64,000 nucleotides of DNA, from the NCBI GenBank assembly GCA_938045445.1, contig CALIMM010000012.1, positions 42,060 to 106,059 of the forward strand, read 5' to 3'. Every line of letters begins with the position of its first letter. Position 1 is the stretch's first letter. Source of the DNA: an uncultured Candidatus Saccharibacteria bacterium (GTDB lineage Bacteria > Patescibacteriota > Saccharimonadia > Saccharimonadales > Saccharimonadaceae). Below the pieces are notes generated by a model. The model did not search any database and was not told where the DNA came from. It was given only the letters and a program-made list of their open reading frames with translations. This document shows, one piece after another, positions 25,597-34,240 of the stretch. The translations under genes and the position numbers were made by a program.

Positions 25597-26172
25597 ATGA
25601 ATCATCCATCTCATCCGACGACAATTCTTGCCTTCGTCGGCCTCTCAGGCGCGGGCAAGAGCGAGGCAGTCAATCACGTCGCACGCCTTGGCATCCCCAA
25701 GGTCTACGCTGGTGGCATCCTCTACGACGAAATGCGCCGCCGCGGCATCGCCATCACCCCGCAGTCGCAGGCCGAATTTCGCAAAGCCTGGCGCGAAGAG
25801 GCTGGCAAAGACATCATCATCCGCACTGCTGCCGAGCAGATGCAACGCCTCGCCGCCGCTGGGCAGCGCCACATCCTCTTTGACGGCCTCTACTCTTGGA
25901 CGGAGTACAAGTATCTCACCCACCACTTCCCAGGTGAGCTCGTTGTGGCGGCCATTGTTGCGCCCAAGCAGCTCCGTCACCGCCGCCTCGCTCAGCGGCC
26001 CGAGCGGCCCTTTACCGCGCAGGAAGCAATCGCCCGCGACTGGTCGGAGATTGAGGATATTGAGAAGGGTGGCCCCATCGCCATTGCCGACCACTTCATC
26101 TCCAACAGCCACGATCTCACCGAGCTCCACCAACAAGTCGACGCCCTCTGCCAAGAAATTGGTTGGATGTAA
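25597..26172 (+). CDS. P-loop nucleotide kinase (dephospho-CoA kinase / adenylate kinase-like)
   Basis: 191 residues. Walker A is GLSGAGKS at the N-terminus; a lid-like region with Arg-rich LRHRRLAQRPERPF and an acidic DWSEIEDIEKGGP follows, ending in ADHFISNSHDLTELHQQVD, the C-terminal pattern shared by dephospho-CoA kinases and related P-loop kinases. The phosphate acceptor cannot be assigned from sequence. The ATG at 25597 is used: the frame is open further upstream only through the antisense of the WhiB gene. It is one of the few plus-strand genes in the first half of the window. Confidence 0.8.
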   Translation: MNHPSHPTTILAFVGLSGAGKSEAVNHVARLGIPKVYAGGILYDEMRRRGIAITPQSQAEFRKAWREEAGKDIIIRTAAEQMQRLAAAGQRHILFDGLYSWTEYKYLTHHFPGELVVAAIVAPKQLRHRRLAQRPERPFTAQEAIARDWSEIEDIEKGGPIAIADHFISNSHDLTELHQQVDALCQEIGWM

Positions 26173-26206
26173 AATACCCCGGTAGGGTATATAAATCATC
26201 AGATAA

Positions 26207-26235
26207 TTGACACAATACCCTTCCTCTGCTATAAT
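26207..26235 (+). promoter_or_regulatory. Consensus sigma70 promoter
   Basis: TTGACA (26207-26212), 17 bases, TATAAT (26230-26235): a perfect match to the housekeeping consensus. It drives the DUF4190-like gene with a ~60-base leader that carries GAGGAG. Confidence 0.85.
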
Positions 26236-26301
26236 TCTCCCACAAATCACGTGTGTGTAAGGCAAATGCACACTACGATAATAGCCTAATACGAGGAGTC
26301 T

Positions 26302-26775
26302 ATGAACAACCAGCCAACGCCCCAGCAGCCTGCCACACCGCAGCCAGCACCACAACCACAACCACAACCAGCCGTGCAGCCACAGCCGGTGGCCCAACCA
26401 CAGCCGCAGCCGCAACAGACATATCAATATCAACAACCCTACCAGCAGCCAGTTGCACCAGTGCCACAGCCAGCTATTCAGCCACAGCCAACACCATATG
26501 CCTATCCTCCTGTTCATTATGACAACCCTGGTGAGACACTGGGTGTTATTGGATGCGTCTTGAGCTTCTTTGGTATCTCTATCGGTGGTATTCTCCTTGG
26601 CATTATTTCGCGCAATAAGTCTAAGGAAGCCGGTATGTCTACAACGTGGGGTAACGTTAGTCTGGGCTGGGGCATCTTTGGGTCAGTCTGCTGGTGTCTT
26701 ATCTGGCTTTTCTGGATACTTGTGTTTGTTGGTGTATTGTCCAAGCCATCTTGGTGGTACTATTATTACTACTAA
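26302..26775 (+). CDS. DUF4190-like two-TM membrane protein with Pro/Gln-rich tail
   Basis: 157 residues. The first ~72 residues are a QPQP/QQPYQQP low-complexity tail; then two membrane segments (about 77-98 and 115-142) separated by a polar loop NKSKEAGMSTTWGN, the arrangement of DUF4190 proteins. It ends in an aromatic SWWYYYYY tail. Function unknown. The start is well supported by GAGGAG and a consensus promoter, and a strong terminator follows, so it is likely well expressed as a single gene. Confidence 0.8.
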   Translation: MNNQPTPQQPATPQPAPQPQPQPAVQPQPVAQPQPQPQQTYQYQQPYQQPVAPVPQPAIQPQPTPYAYPPVHYDNPGETLGVIGCVLSFFGISIGGILLGIISRNKSKEAGMSTTWGNVSLGWGIFGSVCWCLIWLFWILVFVGVLSKPSWWYYYYY

Positions 26776-26792
26776 GCCACTTGCTTCGATAT

Positions 26793-26823
26793 AAAAATAC
26801 CCAGCATACTACTGGGTATTTTT
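26793..26823 (+). terminator. Intrinsic terminator of the DUF4190-like gene
   Basis: Perfect 12-bp stem AAAAATACCCAG (26793-26804) with CTGGGTATTTTT (26812-26823), then more A/T. It is symmetrical enough to work in both directions. Confidence 0.85.
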
Positions 26824-27083
26824 ATATAAAGTATTTTGGGAGTACCTTCTGCATTTTTAGGGTTTTTGTATTCACCTCTCCACAATCATGATCTCTATTT
26901 CTTGGTAGCGATAGTTAGGAGTGGGTATTCGAGAGGTTTTACCCTCACAGCAAAGTAAATAGCCTTATATACAGAAGCTTTACCAGAAGCCTCACCAAAA
27001 ACCATACAGCAACGACTTTGTGAGCAATTTATCCAAAAAATCGACATACATACTGTATGCCGATTGTTCTTGTGCACTATCCC

Positions 27084-28109
27084 CTACTGCTGCAAATACT
27101 CGTACAGCTTCTTGGCATCCTTGTGTTTGCGCAGCTTGGCCAGGGCTTTGGCCTCAATCTGGCGGATGCGCTCGCGCGTTACGGCAAACTCCTGCCCAAC
27201 TTCCTCCAGCGTGTGGCTCTTGCCATTCTCGAGGCCAAAGCGCATTTTAATAATCTTCTGCTCGCGGTCACTCAAGGTGGAGAGAATGTCTTGCACCTGC
27301 TCCTTGAGGAGCTGATTGGAGGCCGATTCTTCGGGGCTAACCGTATCTTCATCCTCAATAAAGTCCCCGAGCACCGACTCCTCCGAGTCGTCGCCATCGC
27401 GCCCCACACCAGCGTCGAGGCTGCTGATGTCTTGCTTGATCTTCATCACATATTCGACCTTATCCGGCTCCATATCGAGCTCTTTGGCAAGCTCGGTGAT
27501 GGTTGGTTCGCGGTTCAGGTCTTGAGTGAGGCGGCGCTGGGTGCGCAGCAGCTTATTGATCGTCTCCACCATGTGGACGGGGATGCGGATGGTGCGCGCT
27601 TGGTCGGCAATCGCACGAGTGATCGCCTGGCGAATCCACCAGGTGGCATAGGTGCTAAACTTAAAGCCTTTATCTGGGTCAAACTTCTCCACCGCTCGCA
27701 GTAGCCCGGTGTGCCCTTCTTGAATAAGATCGAGAAAATCAAGGCCACGACCACTGTACCGCTTGGCAATGCTTACCACCAGGCGCATATTAGCCTCGGC
27801 CATTTTGTCTTTCGCGCGCTTATCGCCCTGCTTGATGCGATAAGCGAGATCCACCTCTTCGTCAGCACTCAGTAGCGGGATCTTGCCGATCTCGCGCAGG
27901 TGCAGCCGCACCGAGTCGTCGCTAATATCATCAAAGTATTGATTGCTGTTGAGAATCTCCTCCGGCGTGTCTTCTTCCTCAAGTGCCGCGAGGTCGGGCT
28001 CCATATCGTCGACGGCTGGATCCATCATCGGTGGCTGGGCATCGGGTGGCGCTGCCTGAGCTGTGGTTGCTGGTTTTTTTTGCTTGGTATCCTTATCGTC
28101 GGTTGCCAC
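27084..28109 (-). CDS. rpoD: Primary RNA polymerase sigma factor (sigma70)
   Basis: 341 residues. After a short acidic N-terminus in place of a full region 1.1, region 1.2 is seen at [17 protein letters not shown], region 2 at [27 protein letters not shown] and [17 protein letters not shown] (promoter melting and -10 recognition), region 3 at [14 protein letters not shown], and region 4 at [17 protein letters not shown] with the helix-turn-helix [27 protein letters not shown] start with AAGGAG seven bases before it. It overlaps the end of dnaG by 17 bases, so the two are cotranscribed, echoing the dnaG-rpoD macromolecular synthesis operon. The last helix has LRKHKDAKK where actinobacterial SigA, the WhiB partner, has RHPSR. 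Confidence 0.97.
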   Translation of the reverse strand: MATDDKDTKQKKPATTAQAAPPDAQPPMMDPAVDDMEPDLAALEEEDTPEEILNSNQYFDDISDDSVRLHLREIGKIPLLSADEEVDLAYRIKQGDKRAKDKMAEANMRLVVSIAKRYSGRGLDFLDLIQEGHTGLLRAVEKFDPDKGFKFSTYATWWIRQAITRAIADQARTIRIPVHMVETINKLLRTQRRLTQDLNREPTITELAKELDMEPDKVEYVMKIKQDISSLDAGVGRDGDDSEESVLGDFIEDEDTVSPEESASNQLLKEQVQDILSTLSDREQKIIKMRFGLENGKSHTLEEVGQEFAVTRERIRQIEAKALAKLRKHKDAKKLYEYLQQ

Positions 28110-29841
28110 GCGCTATCTCCTTGATTAATTGGTTCAGTTGCTGGCGCAAAGCGGCGGCGGCAGTCGTATCGCCGCTCTCTTCTGCTTGGCGCAGTTGGGT
28201 GGTGAGATGATGTTTGTGTTGCTGCTTGTGTTCGGTTTCGATTTGCCGCAAAAGCCGGGCGGTCTCGTAGTAGCGATCGGTCTCGCTCCACGCACCATAC
28301 CGAGCGTCGGCACGTACCCGCACCATTGTAATATACTCGTCAAAATTTTGCAATGCTGGCGGCGTGGTAGTGAGAGGCTGTGAGTGGTGCGCTGCATAGT
28401 ACTGAGCCAAAGCCTGGCGCGCCTCCCCCGCAAAGAGCTGTGGGTCAATCCGCCCAAACAATTCCTGGCTCGGCCCATCGAGCATCGCCAGTGCAAGCGC
28501 ATCATCTTGTGAGAGATAGCGATTGCTTGGCGCGGCTGCTGTCGCCTTAACGGCCTTGCGGATGGGTGCAGCCGGTGCTGTTTGCTGCGCCTTGGCCTGC
28601 ACAGCCTGGACACTCGAGCCCACCGCCTGAGCAATCTGCCGCTGGTAGTGCTCGCGCTCCACCGGGTCGCCCAAGCGATTAACAAGCGCCAGCCCGACCG
28701 TCGTAAACTGCCGCTTACCCGCTGCCGTGGTAAGGTCAAGCTGCTGCCGATACTGCGCCAGGAGCCAATCCACCGCTGGCTGAGCCGCCGCAATCGCCTG
28801 CTGCCAGGCCGCTACCCCTTGCTGCTGGATGAGCTCATCGGGGTCTTTTGCCCCTGCCGGCAGCGACACCACCTTTAGCTCCACCCCCGCCTGGGCGGCC
28901 AAACCAATCGCTCGCTCTGTGGCGGCCTGCCCGGCTTTATCACCATCAAAGCTCAGGCGGATATCGCCCGCCAGTCGTTTGAGCGCCCGAATATGCTGCT
29001 CCGTCATAGCAGTGCCCGCCGTCGCCACTACTGCTGCTTCGCCCGCCTGATGGCTGCTTATCACATCCATATTACCCTCGACAATCACCGCATAACCCTG
29101 GGCCCGAATCGCCTGCTTGGCCTGCATCAAGCCAAAGACATGCCGGCCTTTATCATAGAGCAGTGTCTGGGGTGTATTGAGGTATTTTGGTGCATTGGGC
29201 ACATCAGCAATCAAGCGCGCCGTAAAGCCAATCACCTGCCCACCCGCATCCATTAACGGCACCATCATCCGCCCGCGAAAGAGGTCACCATCATAGCGGT
29301 TCACCAGGCCCGCCTCGCGCAACTCCGCCAGCGAAAAGCCTTTTTTCTTAAGATACGTTACCAGAGCCTGACCATCGCGCGGCGCATAGCCAATCTGAAA
29401 CTGCTGGACAATCGCCTTGCTTAGCCGCCGCGTCCGAAACACATAGGCCAGCGCATCCTGGCTCCGCACCAAACAATGCTGATAAAAATTCGCCGCTAGT
29501 CGATGTGCCTCAAGCAGCCGCTGCTTGCGCCGCGCCAAGTCGCGATTACCCTTCTGCTCATAGCGCGAAAGATCCACCCCCGCCTTGCGCGCCAGCAGCT
29601 CCAGCGCCTGGCGAAAGTCCAGCCCCTCTACTTCCATAATGAAGCTAAAGACATCGCCGCCCCGCCCGCTACTAAAGTCATGCCAAATATTCTTCTCCGG
29701 GCTCACAAAAAAGCTCGGCGTCCGCTCACTGGTAAAGGGGCTCAAGCCTTTGTAACTCCGCCCCGCCCGCTTGAGCTGCACATACTCGCCCACCACATCC
29801 TCTATATTCAATCGCGCCCGCACCTCTTCTTTGGCATCCAT
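28093..29841 (-). CDS. dnaG: DNA primase without zinc-binding residues
   Basis: 582 residues. The N-terminal domain aligns with the CHC2 zinc-binding fold ([18 protein letters not shown]...[14 protein letters not shown]) but the four ligands are S34, T37, D55 and S58 in place of Cys/His/Cys/Cys, so no zinc site is possible. The TOPRIM catalytic core is intact: [12 protein letters not shown] and [19 protein letters not shown]. The C-terminal ~150 residues form the helicase-interaction region. It makes RNA primers at the fork. Start ATG 29839-29841 follows TATACT by six bases (leaderless); upstream in-frame codons are rejected. It is the first gene of the dnaG-rpoD operon. Confidence 0.95.
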   Translation of the reverse strand: MDAKEEVRARLNIEDVVGEYVQLKRAGRSYKGLSPFTSERTPSFFVSPEKNIWHDFSSGRGGDVFSFIMEVEGLDFRQALELLARKAGVDLSRYEQKGNRDLARRKQRLLEAHRLAANFYQHCLVRSQDALAYVFRTRRLSKAIVQQFQIGYAPRDGQALVTYLKKKGFSLAELREAGLVNRYDGDLFRGRMMVPLMDAGGQVIGFTARLIADVPNAPKYLNTPQTLLYDKGRHVFGLMQAKQAIRAQGYAVIVEGNMDVISSHQAGEAAVVATAGTAMTEQHIRALKRLAGDIRLSFDGDKAGQAATERAIGLAAQAGVELKVVSLPAGAKDPDELIQQQGVAAWQQAIAAAQPAVDWLLAQYRQQLDLTTAAGKRQFTTVGLALVNRLGDPVEREHYQRQIAQAVGSSVQAVQAKAQQTAPAAPIRKAVKATAAAPSNRYLSQDDALALAMLDGPSQELFGRIDPQLFAGEARQALAQYYAAHHSQPLTTTPPALQNFDEYITMVRVRADARYGAWSETDRYYETARLLRQIETEHKQQHKHHLTTQLRQAEESGDTTAAAALRQQLNQLIKEIARGNRR

Positions 29842-29847
29842 AGGTAT

Positions 29848-29853
29848 AGTATA
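29848..29853 (-). promoter_or_regulatory. -10 box for leaderless dnaG-rpoD transcript
   Basis: Minus-strand GCTATACT with the hexamer at plus 29848-29853, six bases before the dnaG ATG. Overlapping TATACC gives a second possible register. Confidence 0.55.
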
Positions 29854-30050
29854 GCGCATCGAGCATAGACCAATCGAACTGTGTTTGCCCTCTTTTATTA
29901 TTCATCCTCTCATCGGGCTTGCTGCATCCACCTTGCCCCGTGCCCCACCAGCGAGTAGTCACATTACATATGTTTAACAGCCAGGATGGGTAACGTATGG
30001 CAATAGAGAAATATGCTTATCTCTCGCCCAAAATATATGATATTTTAGTA

Positions 30051-30091
30051 TAGTATATAGGGGTATAGAGTATATAGTATATAGGGGTATA
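30051..30091. repeat. Tandem A/T-rich repeat upstream of a membrane-protein gene
   Basis: The unit TAGTATATAGGGGTATA occurs twice (30051-30067 and 30075-30091) in a 60-base stretch of TATA-type words, about 90 bases before the 30182 gene. Two copies of ACCTCTGTTA follow (30116-30125 and 30141-30150). The rest of 29860-30181 holds no gene that I can see. It could be a regulatory array or promoter remnants. Confidence 0.6.
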
Positions 30092-30181
30092 TACTATATA
30101 TAATTCATCCATCTGACCTCTGTTAGAGATTATGCTCTTTACCTCTGTTAGTGGTTGTGTTTAAATGGTATTATAGTAACT

Positions 30182-31369
30182 ATGAATCCACAGCAACCAT
30201 ACACTCCCCAACCGAATGGTTCGGCCCCGCAGCCCGAGCAACAGCCCCCGCAGCCCAATGCGCCGGCAGCTGCTCCGTATGTCCCCTACTATGCTACCCA
30301 AGCGGCGTCACACGGTGCGCAGGATTATGGCTATGGTGCATATAATCCGGCAGCGCAGAGCCAACCAGCCCAGTCACCGTATCAAGAGCAGCCCGCCCCT
30401 TCATCGCCGCAGCCTCAGGCTACGCCCTACCAGCCGTATCAGCCGCCACACGACCAAACAGCCAGCCAACCAGCCACGAGCTATGGTGCAGGCCAGTCAT
30501 ACCACTACGTGCCGCAACCCGAGCAGCAGCCAGCCCAGCCCTTACAGCAGCCGCCAGCTACGACGCCCCAACCAACTAACTCACCCAGTCCACACACTGG
30601 CGCAGACCCATCACAAAATTATGCGAGCGCTTACCCAAGTCAACCCGCCGCGCAGCCCTACCAACCACAAGCAGGCGGCTACACTGGCCAGGCGTATGCC
30701 AACCCACAGCAGCCACTCGGCGCCACTGCCATGGCTGCTACCGGCGCAGAAGACCTTGGCGCAGCAAGCGAGCCAGACACCTCCTTCCCGGTAGATTACC
30801 TCAACGAGATTGCACCCAAGCAACAACCAGTGCAGGTTAACCGCTTTGCGGTATTTGGCCTGATTGGCGGTGTGCTTTTGCTTGCCTTCGCCATTATCAT
30901 GATGATGGTCAATAGCCAGCCCAACTACACCAAGCAAGCCCAGAGCACCCTGGCGCGCATCGAGACGCTGCAGGCGGCTACTAAGGAGCAGCAATCGCGC
31001 CTGACGGAGAATGAGCTCTCAAGTATGAACACTACACTCACCACCTCGCTTGGTAGCATGGGCACGGAGCTCAAGTCGTCGCTCAAGGATGCAAAGATCA
31101 AGACCGAGCTGACAGGCGACGCCAAAAAGACCGAAAAAGCCTACTCCGACAAACTCTCCAAAACGCTCGAAGATGCTTACCTCACCGGCTCACTCGACCG
31201 CGTCTATGCACGCGAAATGAGCTACCAGCTGTCCATCCTCAAGAGCTACCTCCAGAAGCTCAAAACAGCCAGTGGCAACCGCAAAGCCATCGCCGACTAC
31301 GTTGCCACCAACAGCAAGACGCTCGACGCCGCTACCAAGTCGTTTAGCAACTTTACCTCGACGAAGTAG
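30182..31369 (+). CDS. Pro/Gln-rich single-pass membrane protein with helical ectodomain
   Basis: 395 residues from ATG 30182. The first ~220 residues are a disordered Pro/Gln/Ala/Tyr tail; one TM segment follows (about 227-250, FGLIGGVLLLAFAIIMMMV), then a ~145-residue Ser/Thr/Lys-rich helical domain. The layout matches the 446-1504 protein, though the disordered tail is twice as long. Function unknown; display of the helical domain outside the cell is an inference. The start is chosen because TATTATAGT ends a few bases before this ATG and the protein-like sequence MNPQQPYTPQ begins there; the upstream open frame is not needed. A terminator follows. Confidence 0.75.
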   Translation: MNPQQPYTPQPNGSAPQPEQQPPQPNAPAAAPYVPYYATQAASHGAQDYGYGAYNPAAQSQPAQSPYQEQPAPSSPQPQATPYQPYQPPHDQTASQPATSYGAGQSYHYVPQPEQQPAQPLQQPPATTPQPTNSPSPHTGADPSQNYASAYPSQPAAQPYQPQAGGYTGQAYANPQQPLGATAMAATGAEDLGAASEPDTSFPVDYLNEIAPKQQPVQVNRFAVFGLIGGVLLLAFAIIMMMVNSQPNYTKQAQSTLARIETLQAATKEQQSRLTENELSSMNTTLTTSLGSMGTELKSSLKDAKIKTELTGDAKKTEKAYSDKLSKTLEDAYLTGSLDRVYAREMSYQLSILKSYLQKLKTASGNRKAIADYVATNSKTLDAATKSFSNFTSTK

Positions 31370-31402
31370 CAATATACTGCTATATACTGCTACCCTATCG
31401 AC

Positions 31403-31429
31403 AAAAGCTCGCCTCTCTGGCGGGCTTTT
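31403..31429 (+). terminator. Intrinsic terminator of the 30182-31369 gene
   Basis: Stem AAAAGCTCGCC pairs with GGCGGGCTTTT (one G-U pair), with T residues following on the plus strand about 35 bases past the stop. Confidence 0.75.
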
Positions 31430-31550
31430 GTTAATGCGCTGCACTATAAAACAAACATCTAATTACATATGGCTGTATGGCGTAGTCCCAGGAGTTTTCC
31501 TCCACGCGAGGTGGTGAATAGTACGGTGTCTTGCTCTATGACATACTAAA

Positions 31551-31579
31551 AAGAAAAACGCTTACCCAACGTAAGCGCT
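31551..31579 (-). terminator. Intrinsic terminator of the MmcQ/YjbR-corA-orn cluster
   Basis: Stem CGCTTAC (31559-31565) with GTAAGCG (31571-31577), followed on the minus strand by five T residues, C and more T. Confidence 0.8.
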
Positions 31580-31615
31580 CCTACACTGGCAATTGCCCTC
31601 AAGAATACATGAACG

Positions 31616-31957
31616 CTACTCCGTCACCAGCCGGTAGCTAAGCCGCGCCAGGTCAATTACCTCATCATCACTCAACTGGCCGCTACAAATAACGGTGATC
31701 CAATGCTTTTTGTTGAGGTGGTAGCCTGGCTGCACCGACTCATATCGCTCGCGCAAAGTGCGAGCAAGCTGCGGGTCGCATTTGAGGCTGACGCGCAGTG
31801 GCTGCGACCCTTCGGCAATGAGCGCAAACATCTTCTCCTGTTGGCCAGGCACGTCCTTGTGCCCTACCTTGTACACCGCGATACCTTCCCCAAAGGGATA
31901 GTCGAGCCACGCTCCGGGCAGGCTGAGCAAAAATTCTTCGAGCTGCTTGTGTGTCAT
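31616..31957 (-). CDS. MmcQ/YjbR family DNA-binding-like protein
   Basis: 113 residues, the usual length of the MmcQ/YjbR (CyaY-like fold) family. Family features: SLPGAWLDYPFGEGIAVYKVG, KMFALI, LRVSLKCDPQLARTLRERYESVQPGYHLNKKHWITV and the late SDDEVIDLARLSYRLV helix. These proteins are small, double-wing DNA-binding-like proteins of unclear role. TATTAT lies six bases before the ATG, giving a probable leaderless transcript. It is 12 bases from the end of corA on the same strand. Confidence 0.9.
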   Translation of the reverse strand: MTHKQLEEFLLSLPGAWLDYPFGEGIAVYKVGHKDVPGQQEKMFALIAEGSQPLRVSLKCDPQLARTLRERYESVQPGYHLNKKHWITVICSGQLSDDEVIDLARLSYRLVTE

Positions 31958-31969
31958 AGCACTATAATA

Positions 31970-32833
31970 CTACAACCACTTATGCCGCACAAAATACCCC
32001 ACCATCGCCAGTGGTATGAGGACAATCAGGCCAATCATCAGCCAGAAGGCAATGTCGCTACGAAATGGCAGCTGCACGAAGTTCATCCCGCCCAGGCCTG
32101 TCAAGAACGAGACCGGCATAAAGACAGTGGCAACCAAGGTGAGGCGCTTCATCACATCGTTCATGCGGTTGGAGACGACCGAGAGATACATGTCGAGTGC
32201 GCTGGTGAGAAGGTCGCGCATCGTATCGATAAGCTCGTGGACGCGCCAGGCGTAGTCGTAGCTATCGCGCACATACACGGCGCATTTTTTATCAAACAAG
32301 GCATAGCGGCCATTGCTCAGACCATTGAGCACATTCATCAGGGGGAGCACCACCTTGCGCAGGTCGGCCAGCTGACGCTTGTAGACGAAGAGCTGCTGGA
32401 GCTGCCGATTGTCTGGGGTGCGGATCATCGTATCTTCCAGTTGGTCGGTCACATCGTCGATATGATTAAGCAGCGGCATAAATTGCTCAATAGAAAATTG
32501 CGCAATAGTAGCCAGAATAAGCGATGGCGTCGTGTGACTAGACCGCAGTGCGGTAATGCGCTGAATGAGTTCATCGTCCAGCTCGCCCTGGTGTAGCGTA
32601 ATAATCTCGGTTTTACTGAGCAAAATGGTAATGGTATGGTACTTCACATTGTGCCGACTGACGTATGGTATATCCAGCGTGAGCAGCAGCCACGCCTCCC
32701 CTTCTATCGCCTGTGGCAGCCAGCGATGCTCGCGCACCATGCGGGCCTGCAGCTCAGGCAGGTGCAGTTCGCTTAGCAGCGCCCGCCGCTGCTCGGCTGT
32801 GTCAATCGTGATATCGCGCCACAGCTCGGGCAT
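31970..32833 (-). CDS. corA: CorA-like divalent cation transporter
   Basis: 287 residues. A soluble N-terminal domain with a long helical stalk (residues ~1-220) leads to two C-terminal TM segments. The selectivity signature GMN is present as GGMNFVQLPF between TM1 (VATVFMPVSFLTGLGGMNF) and TM2. It should transport Mg2+ (or Co2+/Ni2+) as a pentamer. The C-terminal basic tail (RHKWL) is short. The ATG overlaps the orn stop codon by one base (TAATG), so the two genes are translationally coupled. Confidence 0.94.
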   Translation of the reverse strand: MPELWRDITIDTAEQRRALLSELHLPELQARMVREHRWLPQAIEGEAWLLLTLDIPYVSRHNVKYHTITILLSKTEIITLHQGELDDELIQRITALRSSHTTPSLILATIAQFSIEQFMPLLNHIDDVTDQLEDTMIRTPDNRQLQQLFVYKRQLADLRKVVLPLMNVLNGLSNGRYALFDKKCAVYVRDSYDYAWRVHELIDTMRDLLTSALDMYLSVVSNRMNDVMKRLTLVATVFMPVSFLTGLGGMNFVQLPFRSDIAFWLMIGLIVLIPLAMVGYFVRHKWL

Positions 32834-33384
32834 TACAGAGCGACCTTTTGCAAATAATAGCGCAGCTCCATAATGCTACCGCGGATGTCCTCCAGCGCGC
32901 GGTGATCTTCTGGCTTAGCAAATTTCTTGCCGTATTTACCCTCCATCACCACCTTCCAGGCGCTCACATCCAGCATGCGGTAGTGCAGGCGCTGTGCCAG
33001 CTGCGGCCACCAGTGATCAATAAAGCGGCGATCTTGGTGGATGGAGTTTCCCGCGAGCAATATCCGCCCCTCGCCTGCACACTGCGCATCGCAAAACGCC
33101 AGCAGCTCCTGCTCGACCTCTGCCAGTGGCTTGCCCTGAGCATTCTGCTCTTCCAGTCCACGCCGCGCCGCCGGGTGCTGATCCCAAAAGCTGGCGTTGC
33201 CATCGAGGAGATGTTTGAGCTTAGCCGCATCATGGCGCACCACCCCTTCGTATGTTGCAATCTCGGCAAAAGTCCAGTCCGTCACAATCGCTGCCACTTC
33301 TAGTATCTCATCTGTAGTAGGGTCCAGCCCCGTCATCTCAAGGTCTACCCACAAAATCCGTTTTGGTTTGAAGCTTGGTTTCAT
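32833..33384 (-). CDS. orn: Oligoribonuclease
   Basis: 183 residues. DEDDh 3'-5' exoribonuclease that degrades 2-5 nt RNAs left by other nucleases. All motifs are visible: WVDLEMTGLD (Exo I), GNSIHQDRRFI (Exo II) and HRALEDIRGSI (Exo III with catalytic His and Asp), with YRMLDVSAWK between. Length is normal. TATACT (plus 33391-33396) lies six bases before the ATG with no Shine-Dalgarno, suggesting a leaderless mRNA. It is the first gene of orn-corA. Together with the degenerate DHH protein at 12319, Orn is the likely nanoRNase of this cell. Confidence 0.96.
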   Translation of the reverse strand: MKPSFKPKRILWVDLEMTGLDPTTDEILEVAAIVTDWTFAEIATYEGVVRHDAAKLKHLLDGNASFWDQHPAARRGLEEQNAQGKPLAEVEQELLAFCDAQCAGEGRILLAGNSIHQDRRFIDHWWPQLAQRLHYRMLDVSAWKVVMEGKYGKKFAKPEDHRALEDIRGSIMELRYYLQKVAL

Positions 33385-33390
33385 GCTTCT

Positions 33391-33396
33391 AGTATA
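33391..33396 (-). promoter_or_regulatory. -10 box for leaderless orn-corA transcript
   Basis: Minus-strand AGTATACTAG with hexamer TATACT at plus 33391-33396, six bases before the orn ATG. Confidence 0.55.
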
Positions 33397-33399
33397 CTA

Positions 33400-33640
33400 C
33401 ATGTCCACCGCATAGCGCTCATCCTTAGCTATTACCGTTATAAGCATAAGCTTTACTGGTGTGCAAGTTGGTGTACTACTTTTTTGTTCAGGTTTCTTTG
33501 CCTACCCTCCTATCTCCTCACTTCCAGACACAACTATAGAGTAAATATCCTCCCCCACCCCTGTTATTTCCGAATGGTTCATTATTGTGTTCAGGCTACG
33601 TAGGTATTTGGGCAGTGTGCAAATTTATTATTCACCATAG
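33400..33640. other. Intergenic spacer, nothing recognised
   Basis: Between the orn promoter and the terminator of the mscL-like gene there are about 240 bases of mixed composition with no RNA gene, repeat or coding frame that I can support. Confidence 0.4.
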
Positions 33641-33643
33641 AAA

Positions 33644-33668
33644 AACCACACCCTGGGTGGATGTGGTT
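33644..33668 (-). terminator. Intrinsic terminator of the mscL-like gene
   Basis: Stem AACCACA (33644-33650) with TGTGGTT (33662-33668), with further CC/GG pairing inside; the minus strand continues into a five-T run. Confidence 0.75.
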
Positions 33669-33694
33669 GATCGCTACGCAGGCTGCTCGCCTGC

Positions 33695-34141
33695 TTAGTC
33701 TTTTTTCTTGTCCAAGCGGTCGAGCTTGAGAAAGTGGATGATCAGGTAGATGACAAACGCTGTGGCGACCAAGGTGATCAGCGAGCTTACGAAGGCTCCC
33801 CACGCGAAGTCGGCGCTGCGCCCAGCAATCTCAATATGCGTGCTGGCAGCCTCGAGGCCCTTCTGCGACCCCACGATGAATTGCACCACCGGGCTAATAA
33901 AGCCTTGGACTAATTTTTTGACCGTGTCGCCGGCGGCGGTACCAATCGCCAAACCAAAAGCCAGGCCCACGCCCTGCTCGCGAATAAACTCAGCAAAGCC
34001 GCCAATGTGGCTGTTCTTCATTTTCTGCTCTAGAGCTTGGGCAGCGGCTGCAGCTTCTTGGGCAGCCTTGCGTGGGGTGCGGCGTGCAGCAGGCTTCTTT
34101 GCAGCAGCTGCTTTGGTTTTGGTTGTTGTTCGTTCTGCCAT
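33695..34141 (-). CDS. mscL: MscL-like mechanosensitive channel with Lys/Ala-rich N-terminal extension
   Basis: 148 residues. Residues ~50-148 align with MscL: GFAEFIREQGVGLAFGLAIGTAAGDTVKKLV, cut here to its key part GLAIGTAAGDTVKKL, forms TM1 and the pore; FISPVVQFIVG follows, then a periplasmic loop and TM2 (FVSSLITLVATAFVIYLIIHFL). The N-terminal ~45 residues are a Lys/Ala/Arg-rich helix not found in standard MscL. It would open under membrane tension to release solutes. AAGGAG precedes the ATG. Identification rests on fold pattern, not high identity. Confidence 0.78.
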   Translation of the reverse strand: MAERTTTKTKAAAAKKPAARRTPRKAAQEAAAAAQALEQKMKNSHIGGFAEFIREQGVGLAFGLAIGTAAGDTVKKLVQGFISPVVQFIVGSQKGLEAASTHIEIAGRSADFAWGAFVSSLITLVATAFVIYLIIHFLKLDRLDKKKD

Positions 34142-34240
34142 AGGTTCTCCTTATTAACCATTTATTTTATTAAATTATAGCATATTCTGCATTAATTGCT
34201 AGCGGTCTTGTGTTGGTGGTGTTCTATGGTCGTTATTTCA

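Noticed and set aside
26895..27077. 60-residue minus-strand frame after rpoD
   Set aside because: No ribosome binding site, Cys/Val/Lys-rich random composition, and it would overlap the terminator side of rpoD.
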